64,000 nucleotides of DNA from Rhexocercosporidium sp. MPI-PUGE-AT-0058 (taxonomy: Eukaryota > Ascomycota > Leotiomycetes > Helotiales). The notes under the pieces are model-generated. The model saw only the letters and a list, made by a program, of their open reading frames with translations. It did no database searches and was not told the origin of the DNA. Each line of letters starts with the position of its first letter. The first letter of the stretch is position 1. Positions 11,350 through 23,139 of the stretch are shown piece after piece. Where the stretch lies: NCBI GenBank assembly GCA_020746875.1, contig JAGTJL010000018.1, forward strand, positions 1,550,001 to 1,614,000, given 5' to 3'. The translations under genes were made by a program, and so were the position numbers.

Positions 11350-12852
11350 TCAGACGTACTTGACATCCTCGACTTCCCCTGTCTTCAGTCCTTCAATACC
11401 TGAATTGTCTTTTGGTTCATGGACAAGGTCATCTAATCCTTGTGGCTGTGCTCCCTTCCTGAACTTGTGCTCAAAGAGAGTATCAATTTCCTCAAGTGAA
11501 AGCTTGGCTGTCTCAATATAGAAATACCAGACGATAGGAACGAACGCAAAGTTCATGGCAGCGTAAATGATGTAGTATCTCCAACCAATCGTTGAGATAC
11601 CAACGGGCGTGACGAGAACTACGATGTAGTTGTTGATCCAGTTCGTAGCAGTTGCTACAGCTGCGCCGGCATTTCGCATGCGTTGAGTGTTGACTTCGGC
11701 GGGGTATAACCATGGTACAGCGATCCAAGTTAGCCCGAACGTGGTGTAGTAGAAAAAGATGAAGAATATGGCAACGATGCTCCATTGCGGACCTCCAACA
11801 CCAAGACCAGCCGCTACGAGAACGAAGCATATGCCTTGGACAAGTGCACCCCACAGCATCATGCGCTTTCGCCCAAACGTCTCGATATACATTGCGGGAA
11901 TGCAAGTCGAAATCATCAAGTTGATTGCATTGCAGCCAGACAGAATGACGGCCAAGCGACGTGGAACTCCGACCGAAGCGAAGACAACGGGTAGGTAGTA
12001 GTTGATGATGTTTATTCCACCCCATTGTTGCATAAACTGTGTGCCAGCTCCGAGCAATATACGTCGAGCCGTCTGCAGGGCATCGTTATGGAAGAGAGCG
12101 GCGAAAGTGAAGTCTGGCATCTCCATCTCATGTAGAACATTGTTTGCAATGAGGTCGTATGCGTTCGTGACTGTTTGACTGTCCTCGAGCTCATCTAGGA
12201 GCCGAGCAACGACTGACTTCGCCTCCTCATATCTGCCTTGCATGGCCAGCCAACGTGGGGACTCCGGGAGAACGGGCAGGATAATCACAGTGAGTATCGC
12301 GAAGAAACACTGGAAGGCCAGAGGGAATCTCCAAGAAACGCTCTGTTCTGGAATGTAAGTCATCCCATAAATAAGCTATTGGGATATGACATTTCCCACT
12401 TGGTTGAGGACAAGCTGGAGAACAACAAGTCGTCCACGATGATGAGCCTTCGAAGTTTCAGACTGCCAGACCGGGATAACTGAGGTGTTCATGCCGTTTC
12501 CTAGGCCAGCTACAAAGCGTCCCACAATCATCTGCGCCAGAGAGTAGGAGGCACACTGTAAAATAGCGCCAATGATAAGAATACCGCATCCGGCATAAAT
12601 AGTCTTCTTCCGTCCGAGGCGCTCACCAATGAACATGGTGAGTATGGCTCCGAAGAAACATCCAAGATCATAAGTTGCCGTGATCTGACCCTGAATGATT
12701 GCATTGGGGCGATTGAATGTTCGAATGAAGGATTCGTTGCCGAGGAGTCCACCGAAGACTCCTTGGTCATAGCCAAAGAGTGCAAAGCCAGATCCGGCAG
12801 AGAAAGTTATGCCGACTTCGAGGGCTGTGCCTCTAAGATTCTTTAAATCCAT
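11350..12852 (-). pseudogene. MFS sugar transporter with one in-frame TAG (probable recent pseudogene)
   Basis: The frame read from 12852 to the stop at 11350 is 500 codons and intron-free, with a strong start context (accaccATGG). It shows hexose-transporter marks in order: GYDQGVFGGLL in helix 1, GERLGRKKT, GRFVAGLGNGM, PESPRWLAMQGR, QQWGGINIINYY, ETFGRKRMM and PWLYPAEV. The usual twelve membrane helices can be traced. Codon 159 (12378-12376) is TAG, between NVISQ and LIYGMTYIPEQ, where relatives have an aromatic residue. It reads in frame on both sides, so one TGG-to-TAG change explains it. No intron can remove it. The start is set at 12852, although the frame is open for 34 more codons upstream. 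It should import a sugar or polyol across the plasma membrane and is convergent with the transketolase gene. It may be dead, an assembly error, or rescued by readthrough. Confidence 0.85.
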
Positions 12853-13599
12853 GGTGGTGAGCGAAACGAGGAGGATTTGAAGACGTTTAGAAGTCGGGTA
12901 AAGTATGCGACCGATAAATTGACTTGTCGAGGTAAGCTTCGACTCTTCTGTCAAAAAGCGAACTTATTTCCAACCAGCTGAGCATCTGCTTCATATAGAC
13001 AGTACGTACTACAAGCCCAGCTCTCTAGCCCCGCGATTCCCCGCAAAGTTGACATACCAAGAAATGCGGGGAGTTGGCATTCTTGTTTTCCTTAGAGTAA
13101 TCATTCAGCAGTTTGCTGGAACCCCAATTCCGATGCTTTTTTCACGAATCGTGTTTTAGCCAAGCGCACCAGGAGCGTAGAGTGGTGTTGCTACGATAGT
13201 AACAAATCTCGGAAATCACTTTCCGAAGTTACCTGGAGTAGAATGATCACTAGCCGTGCACTAGCTAATCCTACTCTAATGGAGGCTACAATCAGCGCCA
13301 ACTGTGGTTAAGCGAAACTCGAAAAACTCCTCTTTCGAAGTAGATCCGCGTCCTTCATTTCACTCCATATACGCGAGGGTGTATTATGGAAAGGAGCAAG
13401 CCGCACGGAGATCGCATTATGCCTAAAAGTCATCTGCGCCGCCGTCAGCTATACTATCCTCGCAAACTTGCAGTTTCTAATCCAAGGTACGTAAATCGTT
13501 GGCACTTATAATGTATATATTAACACTTGAGTAGAAAAGAAATTGATCTACTTTCTCCGCTTCTACCAGATCTAAGGCTACAAGTAATGGGGCCAGACA
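12853..13599. other. Region upstream of the transporter, no gene seen
   Basis: No convincing coding sequence. A purine/pyrimidine-mixed stretch with several weak short frames; it probably contains the transporter promoter. From about 13380 short coding-like fragments begin that lead into the relic at 13600. Confidence 0.4.
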
Positions 13600-13896
13600 G
13601 TTGACGGATTTGACCAAAATGCAGCGAGCGATACACACGATTCTTCAACTAGTAGGTCCAGTTCGTAGTCTCAGTCTCGGTCCGATGATTCTGATGATTT
13701 TGATGATTCTGATGATTTGTCACTAGACGATCTATCGCTCGAGGAGGCAGCTCGGAAATATTCTCGCTTCGCGATAGAAGAGCTTGAATCTATCTTGGGC
13801 CTTGTGTTCGAAGATATCCAGAATTTTTTCGAACGGCCAGCCCTTCTAAGGGAGCAATCAGCAGCCTACAGTCAAGAGATAAGCTACTGGAGTTGA
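13600..13896 (+). pseudogene. Decayed coding exon, acidic Asp/Ser repeat protein of unknown function
   Basis: One plus-strand frame (VDGFDQNAASDTHDSS...) reads through to TGA at 13894 with a single internal TAG at 13666-13668. The part after the TAG is SQSRSDDSDDFDDSDDLSLD and then a helical segment with IEELESILGLVFEDIQNFFE. The Asp/Ser repeat comes from a gatgattctgatgatt tandem. The preceding exon(s) near 13390-13490 are only hinted at. CAG to TAG is a single CpA-to-TpA change. Family not recognised. Confidence 0.4.
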
Positions 13897-14492
13897 TGTG
13901 CTTAGGACAGCGCTTGCAAAACGACCAAGGAGAACACCACCACAAGTACCAGTGATAAACATGTCTTCATTTTTACACTCAAGTCTAGCTCGAAATCAAT
14001 GTCACTATCAGAAAGGCTGCTCTGGACGTAATCCGAAGACGAGCGGAATCCCTCGGAGGTAGTGGCTAAGTTCAGAACTGCGCGGTTTGTAGCATCGCCT
14101 AAGGATTCAGTAACGGACATTATCCCTTCGCAAGAGCACCGAGACCTTGGGCGTAGTAGGAGGAATAAGTCAAGATATTTGCGCCTTGTGACTGTTCAGA
14201 TAAACGTGGCCACTTCTTGCAGCAAACCCAGTTGCAGGTATCGCTTGCGTAGGAGCTGCACAATCTGGCTACACTTTGGAGGATCCCTCACCACACAATA
14301 AGAGAGGGGGCATTCAAGATGCATACAGTTGACTAATGTGCTTGTTCAAACAACTTCAATTTCTCATGAGTTCCTCATTTCCAGTTTGACCTTGTCCCGC
14401 CTAACAAGATAAAAGTAGGAAGTCAGATCTGAAGGAGGCTTTACGATCGCGCCCATACCCTTGACCAACTTTAAAGCCAGGCAATCTCCGTC

Positions 14493-15521
14493 CTAGAAGT
14501 CGACCTTCTTCTTATGATACTTCACGGACACTTGAAGTATGCCCGACATGATCGGTATGGCATCCCTATCCGGGAACAGTTTCCCTATCTCATTCGAAAG
14601 CGGCGTATATTTCCCCTGCGAAGACGCGATTGGAGGTGGTCTTATCGAAGAATCGTGCGAAGCATTGCGATAGGTTGATACTGCTGGTGCTGGCTGATCT
14701 GGTATGTCAAGTGGAGGTTGAGACTCATGGCTATCCTTTGGGCTCAACGTGCTATCGGTGGGGTTGGCTGTACTCACCGGGTGTGTGCAGGCAGCAGAAA
14801 GAACTCCTCCGGGACTGGAGGGGTCTTCAGCGGTGGCATCCTGGTCGAGGTCGTGGAGATCAAGTCGGTATCTTGAAGAGACTTTCTCAACTCTGCGCGA
14901 CCTCCGTGCAGCCATTCCTCGGTAGCCTGGCCGAGGACGTTTCTCAGACTTTTCAGGAGTTTGTCAGGGCGTATTGACGTTAGGCGTGATAGAATCGGAG
15001 GGGCCGTCGTCGAGGATGATGATAAGATCAGAGGGCGCATCTCCTTCGTGGCGCACCTCGACTCGTAGATAGCGAACAAGAGTCAACTTAGTAATTTATT
15101 TATCTTGTGACTCATATGTGACTTACGTGCTTGGAAGATGCTGTTGATCTGCTGTTCGGATGGTCTGGAGACTTCTTCGAGAGCAGATCTGTCCAGAGAC
15201 ACCTCGCACAAATGATCTTGCTCATTGACCGATACCCAACAGCCTAAAAACACACTTTTGGAGCCCGTCATGTTAAAGTATTGTCTTATTCAGATTTCCA
15301 CAGGTTAATTACCATCGCTACCAGTCAAACATCTCGATCTCAGAGCTTACCTTGAACTTCAAGCTCGTCCCTCCACCATCATCCCATGCAGAGTGCTGCC
15401 TTGCTAAGCTTGCTACGCTTGAGCTTATCGAAGATGCTGGATTGCTTAAGGCAGGATTGCGGCAAGTTGCTATGCTCTTGGGACGCGGAGCAGTTGGTAC
15501 ATAAATGCTCCAGGTGGCCAT
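14493..15521 (-). CDS. Hypothetical multi-exon protein, serine/proline-rich (may be decayed)
   Basis: Several minus-strand segments look coding. A start segment at 15521 begins MATWSIYVPTAPRPKS and ends at a strong gtaagc donor near 15349. A second (about 15245-15128, CWVSVNEQDHLCEVSLDRS) ends in gtaagt. A third covers about 15070-14792 and ends CACACCCG before gtgagt. A last exon ends HKKKVDF at 14493. The final 46-base intron (gtgagt to gatag) is in phase. In the third segment two frames each look coding for part of the way (VRHEGDAPSDLIIILDDGPS, then a KLLKSLRNVL frame), so there is either an unrecognised intron or a frameshift. No domain recognised. Exon structure is uncertain. Confidence 0.35.
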
Positions 15522-16391
15522 TGGCCCCGCGTTGTTCTCTCTGACTTGCTCAGGGCTACATAGGCTCTTCTTCTTGAGTTTGTTTCAGTGTGTTGTGGCC
15601 CTGAGATGCTCCAAACAGCGGTTCTTGGCGGCATAAAATCATTTTAGTATGCGACAGCATGTCGTCCCCCCCTTCAAAGACTGGAGGTGCGTCCTCGCAC
15701 CAAATCCACAGCTTCAGTTCTTCTTGATATCGTCACACCGTATTCATCGAAGCAATTCAGTGGTGTAAGGATTAATGGTGGCGTCGTTGGTGGTGCTGAG
15801 CATACATATTTATTCCAAGTCAGACATTACTCGGTACTCACTACGCTGCTTTTGAGACAGCTCAAGCACTCTGATCACTATTCCGTCATCCCTAACGCGC
15901 TATATGATTGGAATCTCAGGGTTCTCTAAGAACTCGGGGTCGCTAAGGCGGTGAATATCGATGTCTGGCTCAGCCTGTTGTCGAATGCGAAAGTGAGATT
16001 ATCGTGGAGGAGCTGCTTGTGTGTTTCTCCGTAGCTCTAATACGCTATCACTTCAGTTTCCTTCCCTCGAGATCTTTCTTCAAGTCATCATTCTAAATCG
16101 CCACCTGTGTAGCTTTATATGAATCTTTCCCATCGAACAATACCCCTATTTCCTCCAGAATTAAGCGTGCCAAAGTCAATACCGAAGTGCTCTGCGTTGG
16201 ATTAATGTCATCCTTATTTATCCCCGTGTGATTATATCAATGCGGGACCATTTACCCTCAAGTTGTGGTCATTAGGCAGGTCACGGATAGTTTGATGGAA
16301 TGCTTTTGGTGACAAGCTTAGTCTTTTATTTGGGGAGTTAGGGAAGCAAATAGTTGTTCGCTACTGACTCGTAGAATTTGTAGGTTTTTCC
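15522..16391. other. Intergenic, no gene supported
   Basis: Only short, interrupted frames on both strands; nothing with family character. Probably the upstream region of the minus-strand hypothetical gene plus decayed sequence. Confidence 0.4.
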
Positions 16392-16454
16392 AGTGGTGGT
16401 AAATTACCCCCGGTTTCTGTAGGGGGTTAATTTTCTGATATTATCACCACCACT
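16392..16454. repeat. Small inverted repeat (AGTGGTGGT ... ACCACCACT)
   Basis: AGTGGTGGT at 16392-16400 and its exact reverse complement at 16446-16454 enclose CCCCC (16407-16411) and GGGGG (16422-16426), giving a two-part stem with unequal arms. It could be a tiny MITE-like remnant or a chance hairpin. No clear target duplication found. Confidence 0.5.
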
Positions 16455-16817
16455 AGCTGACAACAATCGAGTAACGAGAAGGTAACGTCTTTGGGATTTA
16501 ATAATGAAGCTTGCCCAACGTGGCGGGACGACACAGGGCCTAAGAGTACCTAAGGTCATGAAATTTGAGGAACCAGCCGCGTAATATGCCATAACGTTTG
16601 TTCATTATCGTGATTTCAAGTATAATATATGGAAATATCCTATCCTCAAGCCGCCGTAACAAAATTGAAGTTAAAGGCTTTTTTTTCGCTATTGGAATTC
16701 CAAGACCCACGCTCGGCTTCATAGGCGAAACGGATGCGTGGAATCAGCCTTCTTGGGGATACAGCTTGCTTAAGGAAGCAATACTAGTCTAATCAGCTAA
16801 TATTCGTAATGCACTAT

Positions 16818-17679
16818 TTAGTTGCTCCTTACATTCATTAAACTCTCAAACGACCCTTCTAGAGTACATAAAATGAAATCAATCGCGTTCCTAGACCATT
16901 TCTCATTTTCCAGGGTGAGGTAATAACGAGAAAGCATCATTTCTTCTATGATTTCAGCCGAAATTGGAAAATCTAATAGAACCTATGAGACTTTAGGGCT
17001 TTCATATAGTCCATTATACTTGAGCTCTCGAGGATCTAGGACTGTGACGAATGGATAAGCACAAGTTGTGTGTCATATGTGGGATAAACCAACCAAGTTT
17101 AATATCTCCATCAAGAGACAACCAAATGTTTTCTTGCGAGAGGTCTCTGCAAGAAAGCCTAAGCGAAGAGACATAGGCCACGCCTTTTAGAACCTGCTTC
17201 TATTAGCTATTGCGTCGTTCGTGAGCGAGGGTAACTAGTACTTCGAAAAGTATTGTCGCTATCTCTCGCTCTTCGAGATCATATTTCTGGAAATCTAACT
17301 GAGCGAAAGAGACGTCAAAATGTTCCACGACAAGAAAAATCCTATTATCATAACAATAGATCTCTTCGATGGTTGCGATGTTTAAATGCTTGATCTGGGG
17401 AAGAATTGGCGGGTCCCTTAAAACTTCAAAAGGAGAAACCTCTCGAATATCGACATGGTAGAAGGACGATGCTTTACGCAGGGTTAATGTGGTCTGGCCA
17501 AGATGTCGAATGTAGCTATAGTCATCCCACGGATTCTTAAGTAACACCCTAAGCACACTTCGGACTTTCTAAGAAGTTCCTGAATCTGTCGAACTTAAAG
17601 GAGCCTCGTCAGTATCATCAGATGGGCGGCGCCAAAAGGCCTGAACCCTTCGCAAATAACGGAGTACTGGTTGGCTCAT
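16818..17679 (-). pseudogene. Protein kinase-like gene relic
   Basis: ATG at 17679 opens a frame (MSQPVLRYLRRVQAF...) that meets TAG at 17571-17569 (codon 37) and continues in the same frame through VLLKNPWDDYSYIRH and IKHLNIATIEEIYCYDNRIFL cut short here. A 48-base intron (17241-17194, gtact donor, gctaat branch) joins FEV to LKGVAYVSSLRL. It is followed by SCRDLSQENIWLSLDGD, which matches the catalytic-loop HRDLxxxN region of protein kinases. The DFG equivalent is not recognisable. A later piece, EKWSRNAIDFILCT, fits the C-terminal lobe and ends at TAA 16818, after another in-frame TAG. Two stops and a lost DFG indicate a dead gene or pseudokinase relic. Confidence 0.6.
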
Positions 17680-18258
17680 TATATTAATAACGGGGAAATT
17701 GTTTACTGTCTTTTAGGAGACGTCTTAATCTTCTCGGAGAGTATTAAAATCGAGAATGCATGAAGAACGAGATCCGTAGTTATTGCCAGCCGTTTTGTGG
17801 TGCTTGTCACTAGTCTCAGGTAGATATTTTACACGAGGTGGTCACTTTGACCATCAACATTCGAATGGGTTTAATCACCACCTCTTTACTCACAAGACTT
17901 TTGAGCAAAGGCACACTCGATCTGGGAACCACGGCATTCCTAACCTGTGGTTGTGGAGAACGGTTTACTAAGGCCGATTAGACGCAGATGAAGCCAAAGC
18001 ATTACTGCGTACGATAAGCCAACCTATGGAGCTTTACACATTTGACTAGTACAACATTTGACAAAGCGCAGACCGTTGACCAAAGTTAAAGAAAGGAAGA
18101 CAAGTGCTAACTTGGATTGAGTTGCTCTAATTACAGAAGTTCCAACTGCAAATAAACGATGCACAAAGGGACAAAACAAGTGTGCAACAAAGAGCACCAA
18201 AACTCAGCCCTACGACATGCCCATTCGAAACTTTAATACTAACGATATCGCGCAAGTC
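17680..18258. other. No gene seen
   Basis: Short interrupted frames only. It probably contains the former promoter of the kinase-like relic. Confidence 0.4.
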
Positions 18259-18675
18259 CTACGATGCCTGTTTTGTGAAGATTATAGGGAGCATAAGGAA
18301 AGAGCAGGTAGCAATGCTCCGGAAAACAACAAAACTCTTTAGTAGTATGCTAGAGGGGCGAAAGCGCTGCATGAAAGTACAGTAATGAGAAGAGACCATA
18401 GCTGCTACAGTAAGAATAAACATCACTATAGATACAGTTGCCCAGGCTAGCGATGTATGAGTTATTCCGGAGGCAATGCCCTTAAGAGCATATATATCCT
18501 TGATTCTCGTCGCAGACCCCAGAGAAATATTCAGCGTCGCGAGGTATATCGGCAATAGTTGGCAGTCGGTGTGCGTAGCGAATCCGAGACAATATTGAAA
18601 TGTTCCAAATGTAATGTTTTGGAGCCGGGCATCGAAGGGATCGTCGGGGCTTGGGTTTGGTAGACCATGTCGCAA
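18259..18675 (-). pseudogene. Membrane-protein fragment, function unknown
   Basis: A 138-codon frame contains two hydrophobic segments suitable as membrane helices (SLAWATVSIVMFILTVAAMV and SFVVFRSIATCSFLMLPIIF). A Cys-containing, probably extracellular part (FGTFQYCLGFATHTDCQLL) precedes them. The layout recalls fungal plasma-membrane tetraspan proteins of the SUR7/PalI/Fig1 kind, but only two helices remain and no start or introns can be placed. It stands at the border of the AT-rich block and is probably truncated. Confidence 0.35.
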
Positions 18676-20077
18676 GAGTCTTTGGGGTCCAATACTCTGG
18701 TATCATAAATCAATTTTCCCATTCTTGTGTTTCGCATACGGTTAGTAAGCTTGCTGCTCTTTCTCAGGCGCTATAAGGGATATAGTTATGCTGGCGAGAT
18801 CGTGTTACGGTCAGGGGCTGTCTGGGTTGCAATGCTTATGAAACTCAAAGATTAAACTCGTTCATATTATTTGATCGGCTAAGTTACTAGTCTTCAGTTA
18901 AGAGCTTAATACGGCCCTGAAATGTAATTGTAATAAATTAAAGTAACTTAATATGACCCTCGACTAAAATAGAAACATCCGGAATTATTAAAGCGAGTAC
19001 TGCACCCTGATATATCGTATCTTTACTTTAGTAAGAGATAGCAGAAACGGAACGTACTTGTTCATCGGCCCTTAACCTGAACCTTATATTATATCAGAAG
19101 CACGGAAAAAGAAAGAGCGCTTTACTGATAACGAGACCCTTACTTTTTATATGAAAATATATACTTAAGCTAATAAAGTACTTATAATAGATAATATACT
19201 TACAGCTTTCTTTTCGTAGCTCACGTTAGCCGGATTTGTTATATTATTCGCTACTTTTACTTCTCTTAAATATTTTATTACGCTTAGTAATAGTAAAGGC
19301 GGAGAAATTATTCAGAAAACTGTCCAGAACATCCCGCTTCTGCCGATTGCGGTAATAATATATAAGATTGGAATTTCTGGAATATATTAGCTTTAAAAGA
19401 AATAGCATAAGGAATATATTTAGCTAATTAACTAAATATTCTTATAAGTATTTATAATTATATAAGAGATACAGAGAACTAATATAATAAAGACCAAGTC
19501 TGCTAAACTCGCTCGTTATATTACTGACTACGTTAATTAATATTATAGCAGCTCATAATAATCATTAGTTTATAATAATCAAAGTAATCTTCACTATAAG
19601 CGGTATTTATACAGGATCGATGTTTATATTGTTTTCGGTTTATAATTAGCTTCTAAAGAAAATTAAAATATTAAAAGATAAGGAAGTTAAGAAGCCCGAG
19701 GATAAAAAACAAGCGCTATAAGAAATCAAGATTAATTACAAACAGAATCACTTCTGGTTACTAATAACTGGACTGCGGCAGTTATTGACCGTTAATTTTA
19801 TAGCGGTATTACCGTTGTATTTAGCGCTTGCATACACGGCATTATGAAGGCCTTAGCCGACCCCGTTCGAAGGCAATTGCATATGAGGCACCTCTTATAA
19901 TAAAGCATGGAATAATAGCAGGGAGACCTTTTAGAAGCTAATTCGAAGGCACTTATATAAAAAAAACTTTAATTGTGCAACGAAGGTTGATTCTTTGCGA
20001 CTCTATTCCTTGCGTTATAAGACTATCAATCGATCATTGCTCCGCCTTTACTGGCCCGAAAGTAATAATTGTTACCT

Positions 20078-20155
20078 ATGTCTCTGCCTCATATCTCTGC
20101 CCTATATCTCTGCTCCTTATCTCTGCCTCTTGTCTCTGCCCCTTATCTCTGCCTT
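20078..20155. repeat. Minisatellite of about 12-13-base TATCTCTGCCCCT-like units
   Basis: Six imperfect tandem copies of atctctgcc plus 3-4 bases. It is pyrimidine-rich on the plus strand and stands out from the surrounding AT sequence. Confidence 0.8.
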
Positions 20156-21178
20156 TCGCTTCTACCGCGTTAGCATTGCTTAACGGCCCGGTTGCTAACT
20201 GTCGAAAGAAGGCAGTATCAACCGATTAAACGTATTTCAAATAAAGCTAAAATAATATTAGTTTTCTGCTTATATACCTTCTGGAAATTTCCGTAAATTA
20301 AGGGGATTATATCGAATGATCTTCTGATGCTATAATAATCTATACCCTAATGAGTAAGACTATTTAAAAACCGTATAGCTAGAAAACTAATATTATTTTA
20401 GGCTTATACGACGTATATTCGCCCTAAATATATCTGATAATTCTAATTTCAATCTTTTATATATCTATAAGAATCGAAACTCCTATTATTAACTTCCTTA
20501 ATTAATCTTCCAACGGAAACAGCTTTTAAATTCTTTATGTAACTTTTAATTTATTAATCTTATTTCGTGAAACGAAAAATATTGACTTCTTACTTATTAT
20601 ACTTTTAATATATAAGATCTTTAGGAATATTATTCTTATGGACTTCACGCTATTCTATATATCCTCAGTAAGCTTATCAGCGCTTATTTTAAAATATACA
20701 TTAATTATTATAAAGCTTACTTCATTACTCGAAACAATTCTTATACCTCCCATTAATGCAAGTTCGTAACCCATGCTCTTTTATACTTGCTTACTTACTA
20801 GTAAAGAAAGAAGAAAACTGACGTTTTCTTACAAATAATTTACAGCTCCTTAGTCTTATCATAATACTAGCGCATATCGCCGTAGGCCGAGGCATTCAAA
20901 ATTATACTTACATAAGGCCCGGAGTAGCCTTAATTGCAATTAGCGCAGTAATAATATTATACGGTTAGTATTTCGTTTCTTATTTCTCTTCAGAATAAAT
21001 TATTGACTTCTTGTCCTCCGCAGACGTTATATCACTTGTATATGTCAGCGCAAACTGCTTTTATTAAGTTCCTTTTAGAGACGTTTATTTACCTTTACTA
21101 CCTTCAACTTTTACGTATATATTATAATTAAGGCTTTTACCATTTCTAAGTAATTATTTTTTTAATATAACTAGAACG

Positions 21179-21463
21179 CCTGTCTTCGATTTCTTAGTCA
21201 AAAAATTAATTCTATTTGCGGAAAAGAAAGCTAATATAAAAGCTTTCTTAAGAGCAAATAAAAGATTCGCGGAAACGGGCGCGGTAGATTGATTATTCTT
21301 GATTAATAAAGGAAGAATATATATAAGTATAAAATTGAATCAGGTATATCGCGTTATTACCGCCGGAGGTATTAGACTAACTTATTTAAGTACCGGTATT
21401 GAGACTGTAAAGTATGCCCTGTGTGAGAATAGGCGAGCCAATCAGAATGAGGAAGCGCAGTAG
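21179..21463 (+). pseudogene. Coding-like fragment spared from most RIP changes, unrecognised
   Basis: A 94-codon plus-strand frame with one internal TGA lies inside the AT-rich block. It reads FDFLVKKLILFAEKKANIK and later AETGAVD, GRIYISIKLNQVYRVI and ETVKYALCENRRAN, ending at TAG 21461. The basic, mixed composition is that of a real protein, and there are far fewer stops than nearby. A less AT-rich, GC-normal patch follows to about 21720 (with gcttgcttgcttgctt), which could be an LTR or a recent insertion end. No family recognised. Confidence 0.35.
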
Positions 21464-22950
21464 GTGAGGACACGTGATCAAAGACAAAGTAGAATTGATT
21501 GCTTGCTTGCTTGCTTAAAGAGCTAGAAGAGCTCTTCGGTAGTTATATACAAAATAATAGCTTCTCTAAAAGCTTCTACGACTACGTAACTAATTACGTA
21601 ACTTATACGAGCTACGTAATTGAATACGAGCGTAATTTCCCGGAATACGAAGGTAATTTCCGGGCCGCGTAAGCAGTGGAAACTCCTTCGGCTATTCTAG
21701 GGTAGAATCGGCACGAGTTACCGAAGTCAAATCCAATAATTATTATTCGAGAAAGTATTTTCTTTCTTTAGCGTATTTTAAAGTATTATATCCGATAAAA
21801 GTATAATATTATTAATAAATTCTAATTTGCTTTTTGCTTTTATATATATATTAAATAAAAACTAAGCTTTATATATTATTTTTAAATAAACGAATATAGA
21901 AAAAAATAAAACTAAAATCTAAAAATATACTTCCGCGCTTTTTATAAAATATTATAAAAAAATTAAATAAGAAAACTAGCTTTTACTGAGTTTACTTATA
22001 ATAATTTCTTTTATTAAACGCTTTAAATATTTTTATTTTAAATTTATTATAGCTATAAGCCGGTAATATTATAAAACCTTAAGGATAATATTTAAAGAAA
22101 AGAAGTACTAACTGCCCGAAATAAAATTAAATTATTAAATAATAAACGAGCTAAACTTGCGAAAATTTAGAATCGTACGTAATAAAATCGAGAAGGCTAT
22201 TATAATGCTTAGTATTTGAATAAATATTTTTAATTAAAATAATAAGTAATATTTAATATTAAGAATATTTAACTGAAGACTGGAAAGCTATCGCTAAAAT
22301 ATATTAATTTATTCCTGATTATTAAATACGTAAGTGATGCGGTATATATTTTAAAACTATTAAGCTTATATAAAAAGCTTTATTTAATATTTTATATATT
22401 TTTATTAAAAGAATATATAATATAAGCTAATAAGTAATCAGATAGTTACTTACTCGGTAAGCTTCCGGAGTTAAGCGAAGAAGATAATTTTTAAGAATAA
22501 AAAATTAAACGTATTTTAAATTATAAATAAGATAAAAGAAATAAAATTAAAAAATATTTAATTAAATAAAAAGATTTCTCGGAAGATTATAATATCTAAT
22601 TCTTAATATATTTAAACTTTAAGAGTATTAAAGAAACTCTTAATATATATAATAAGAATTATAAATTAAAAAATTAAATACTAAATATAAAAAAATATAA
22701 AATTTCCGCGTAATTTACAAGAAGGCCGGGAAGATTACGAAAAATTAAGAAGCTGAGAAAGTATTATTAATTATAAATAAAAATACTTTTTCTTTATATT
22801 TTTTTATTAAAGCTTTAAAAGTAATACCGGCGCAAGTATAAAATATATAATATTATATTGAAAAAGAATAAGTTTATAAAATATATTTAAATTACGATTT
22901 AAAAAGTAACGAAATTCTATTTTAATTATAAAGTAATAGCGTAATTTTAT

Positions 22951-23139
22951 TGTCGTACAGAAGTAGAGCAGGCTTTTAGTAGTTCAAGAGCTTTACAATT
23001 AATATAAAAAGCAAAAGTTCAAAAGATTTATTAAAGTAAGCGTTACCCTTTGTAAGAAAAGATTATAACCCGAATATATATATACGTGAGTGCTTACGAG
23101 AGTATACATATAACTAGTAAACTGCGCTAGGGCGCGATA
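22951..23139 (-). repeat. 3' LTR of the copia element (left end)
   Basis: 189 bases beginning TGTCGTACAG and ending GGCGCGATA; the expected terminal CA has become TA. It aligns without gaps to 31116-31304, with differences almost all C/T or G/A. Confidence 0.92.

Noticed and set aside
12360..12400. Intron removing the TAG in the transporter
   Set aside because: The only GT-AG pair around it would give a 24-base intron, too short for a fungal intron, and would delete conserved residues.
12853..12954. Upstream ATG at 12954 as transporter start
   Set aside because: The added 34 residues are not transporter-like, and the ATG at 12852 has a much better context and fits the family's N-terminus.
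19975..20229. Protein-coding gene over the TCTCTGCC minisatellite
   Set aside because: The frame is open only because the tandem repeat contains no stop codons.
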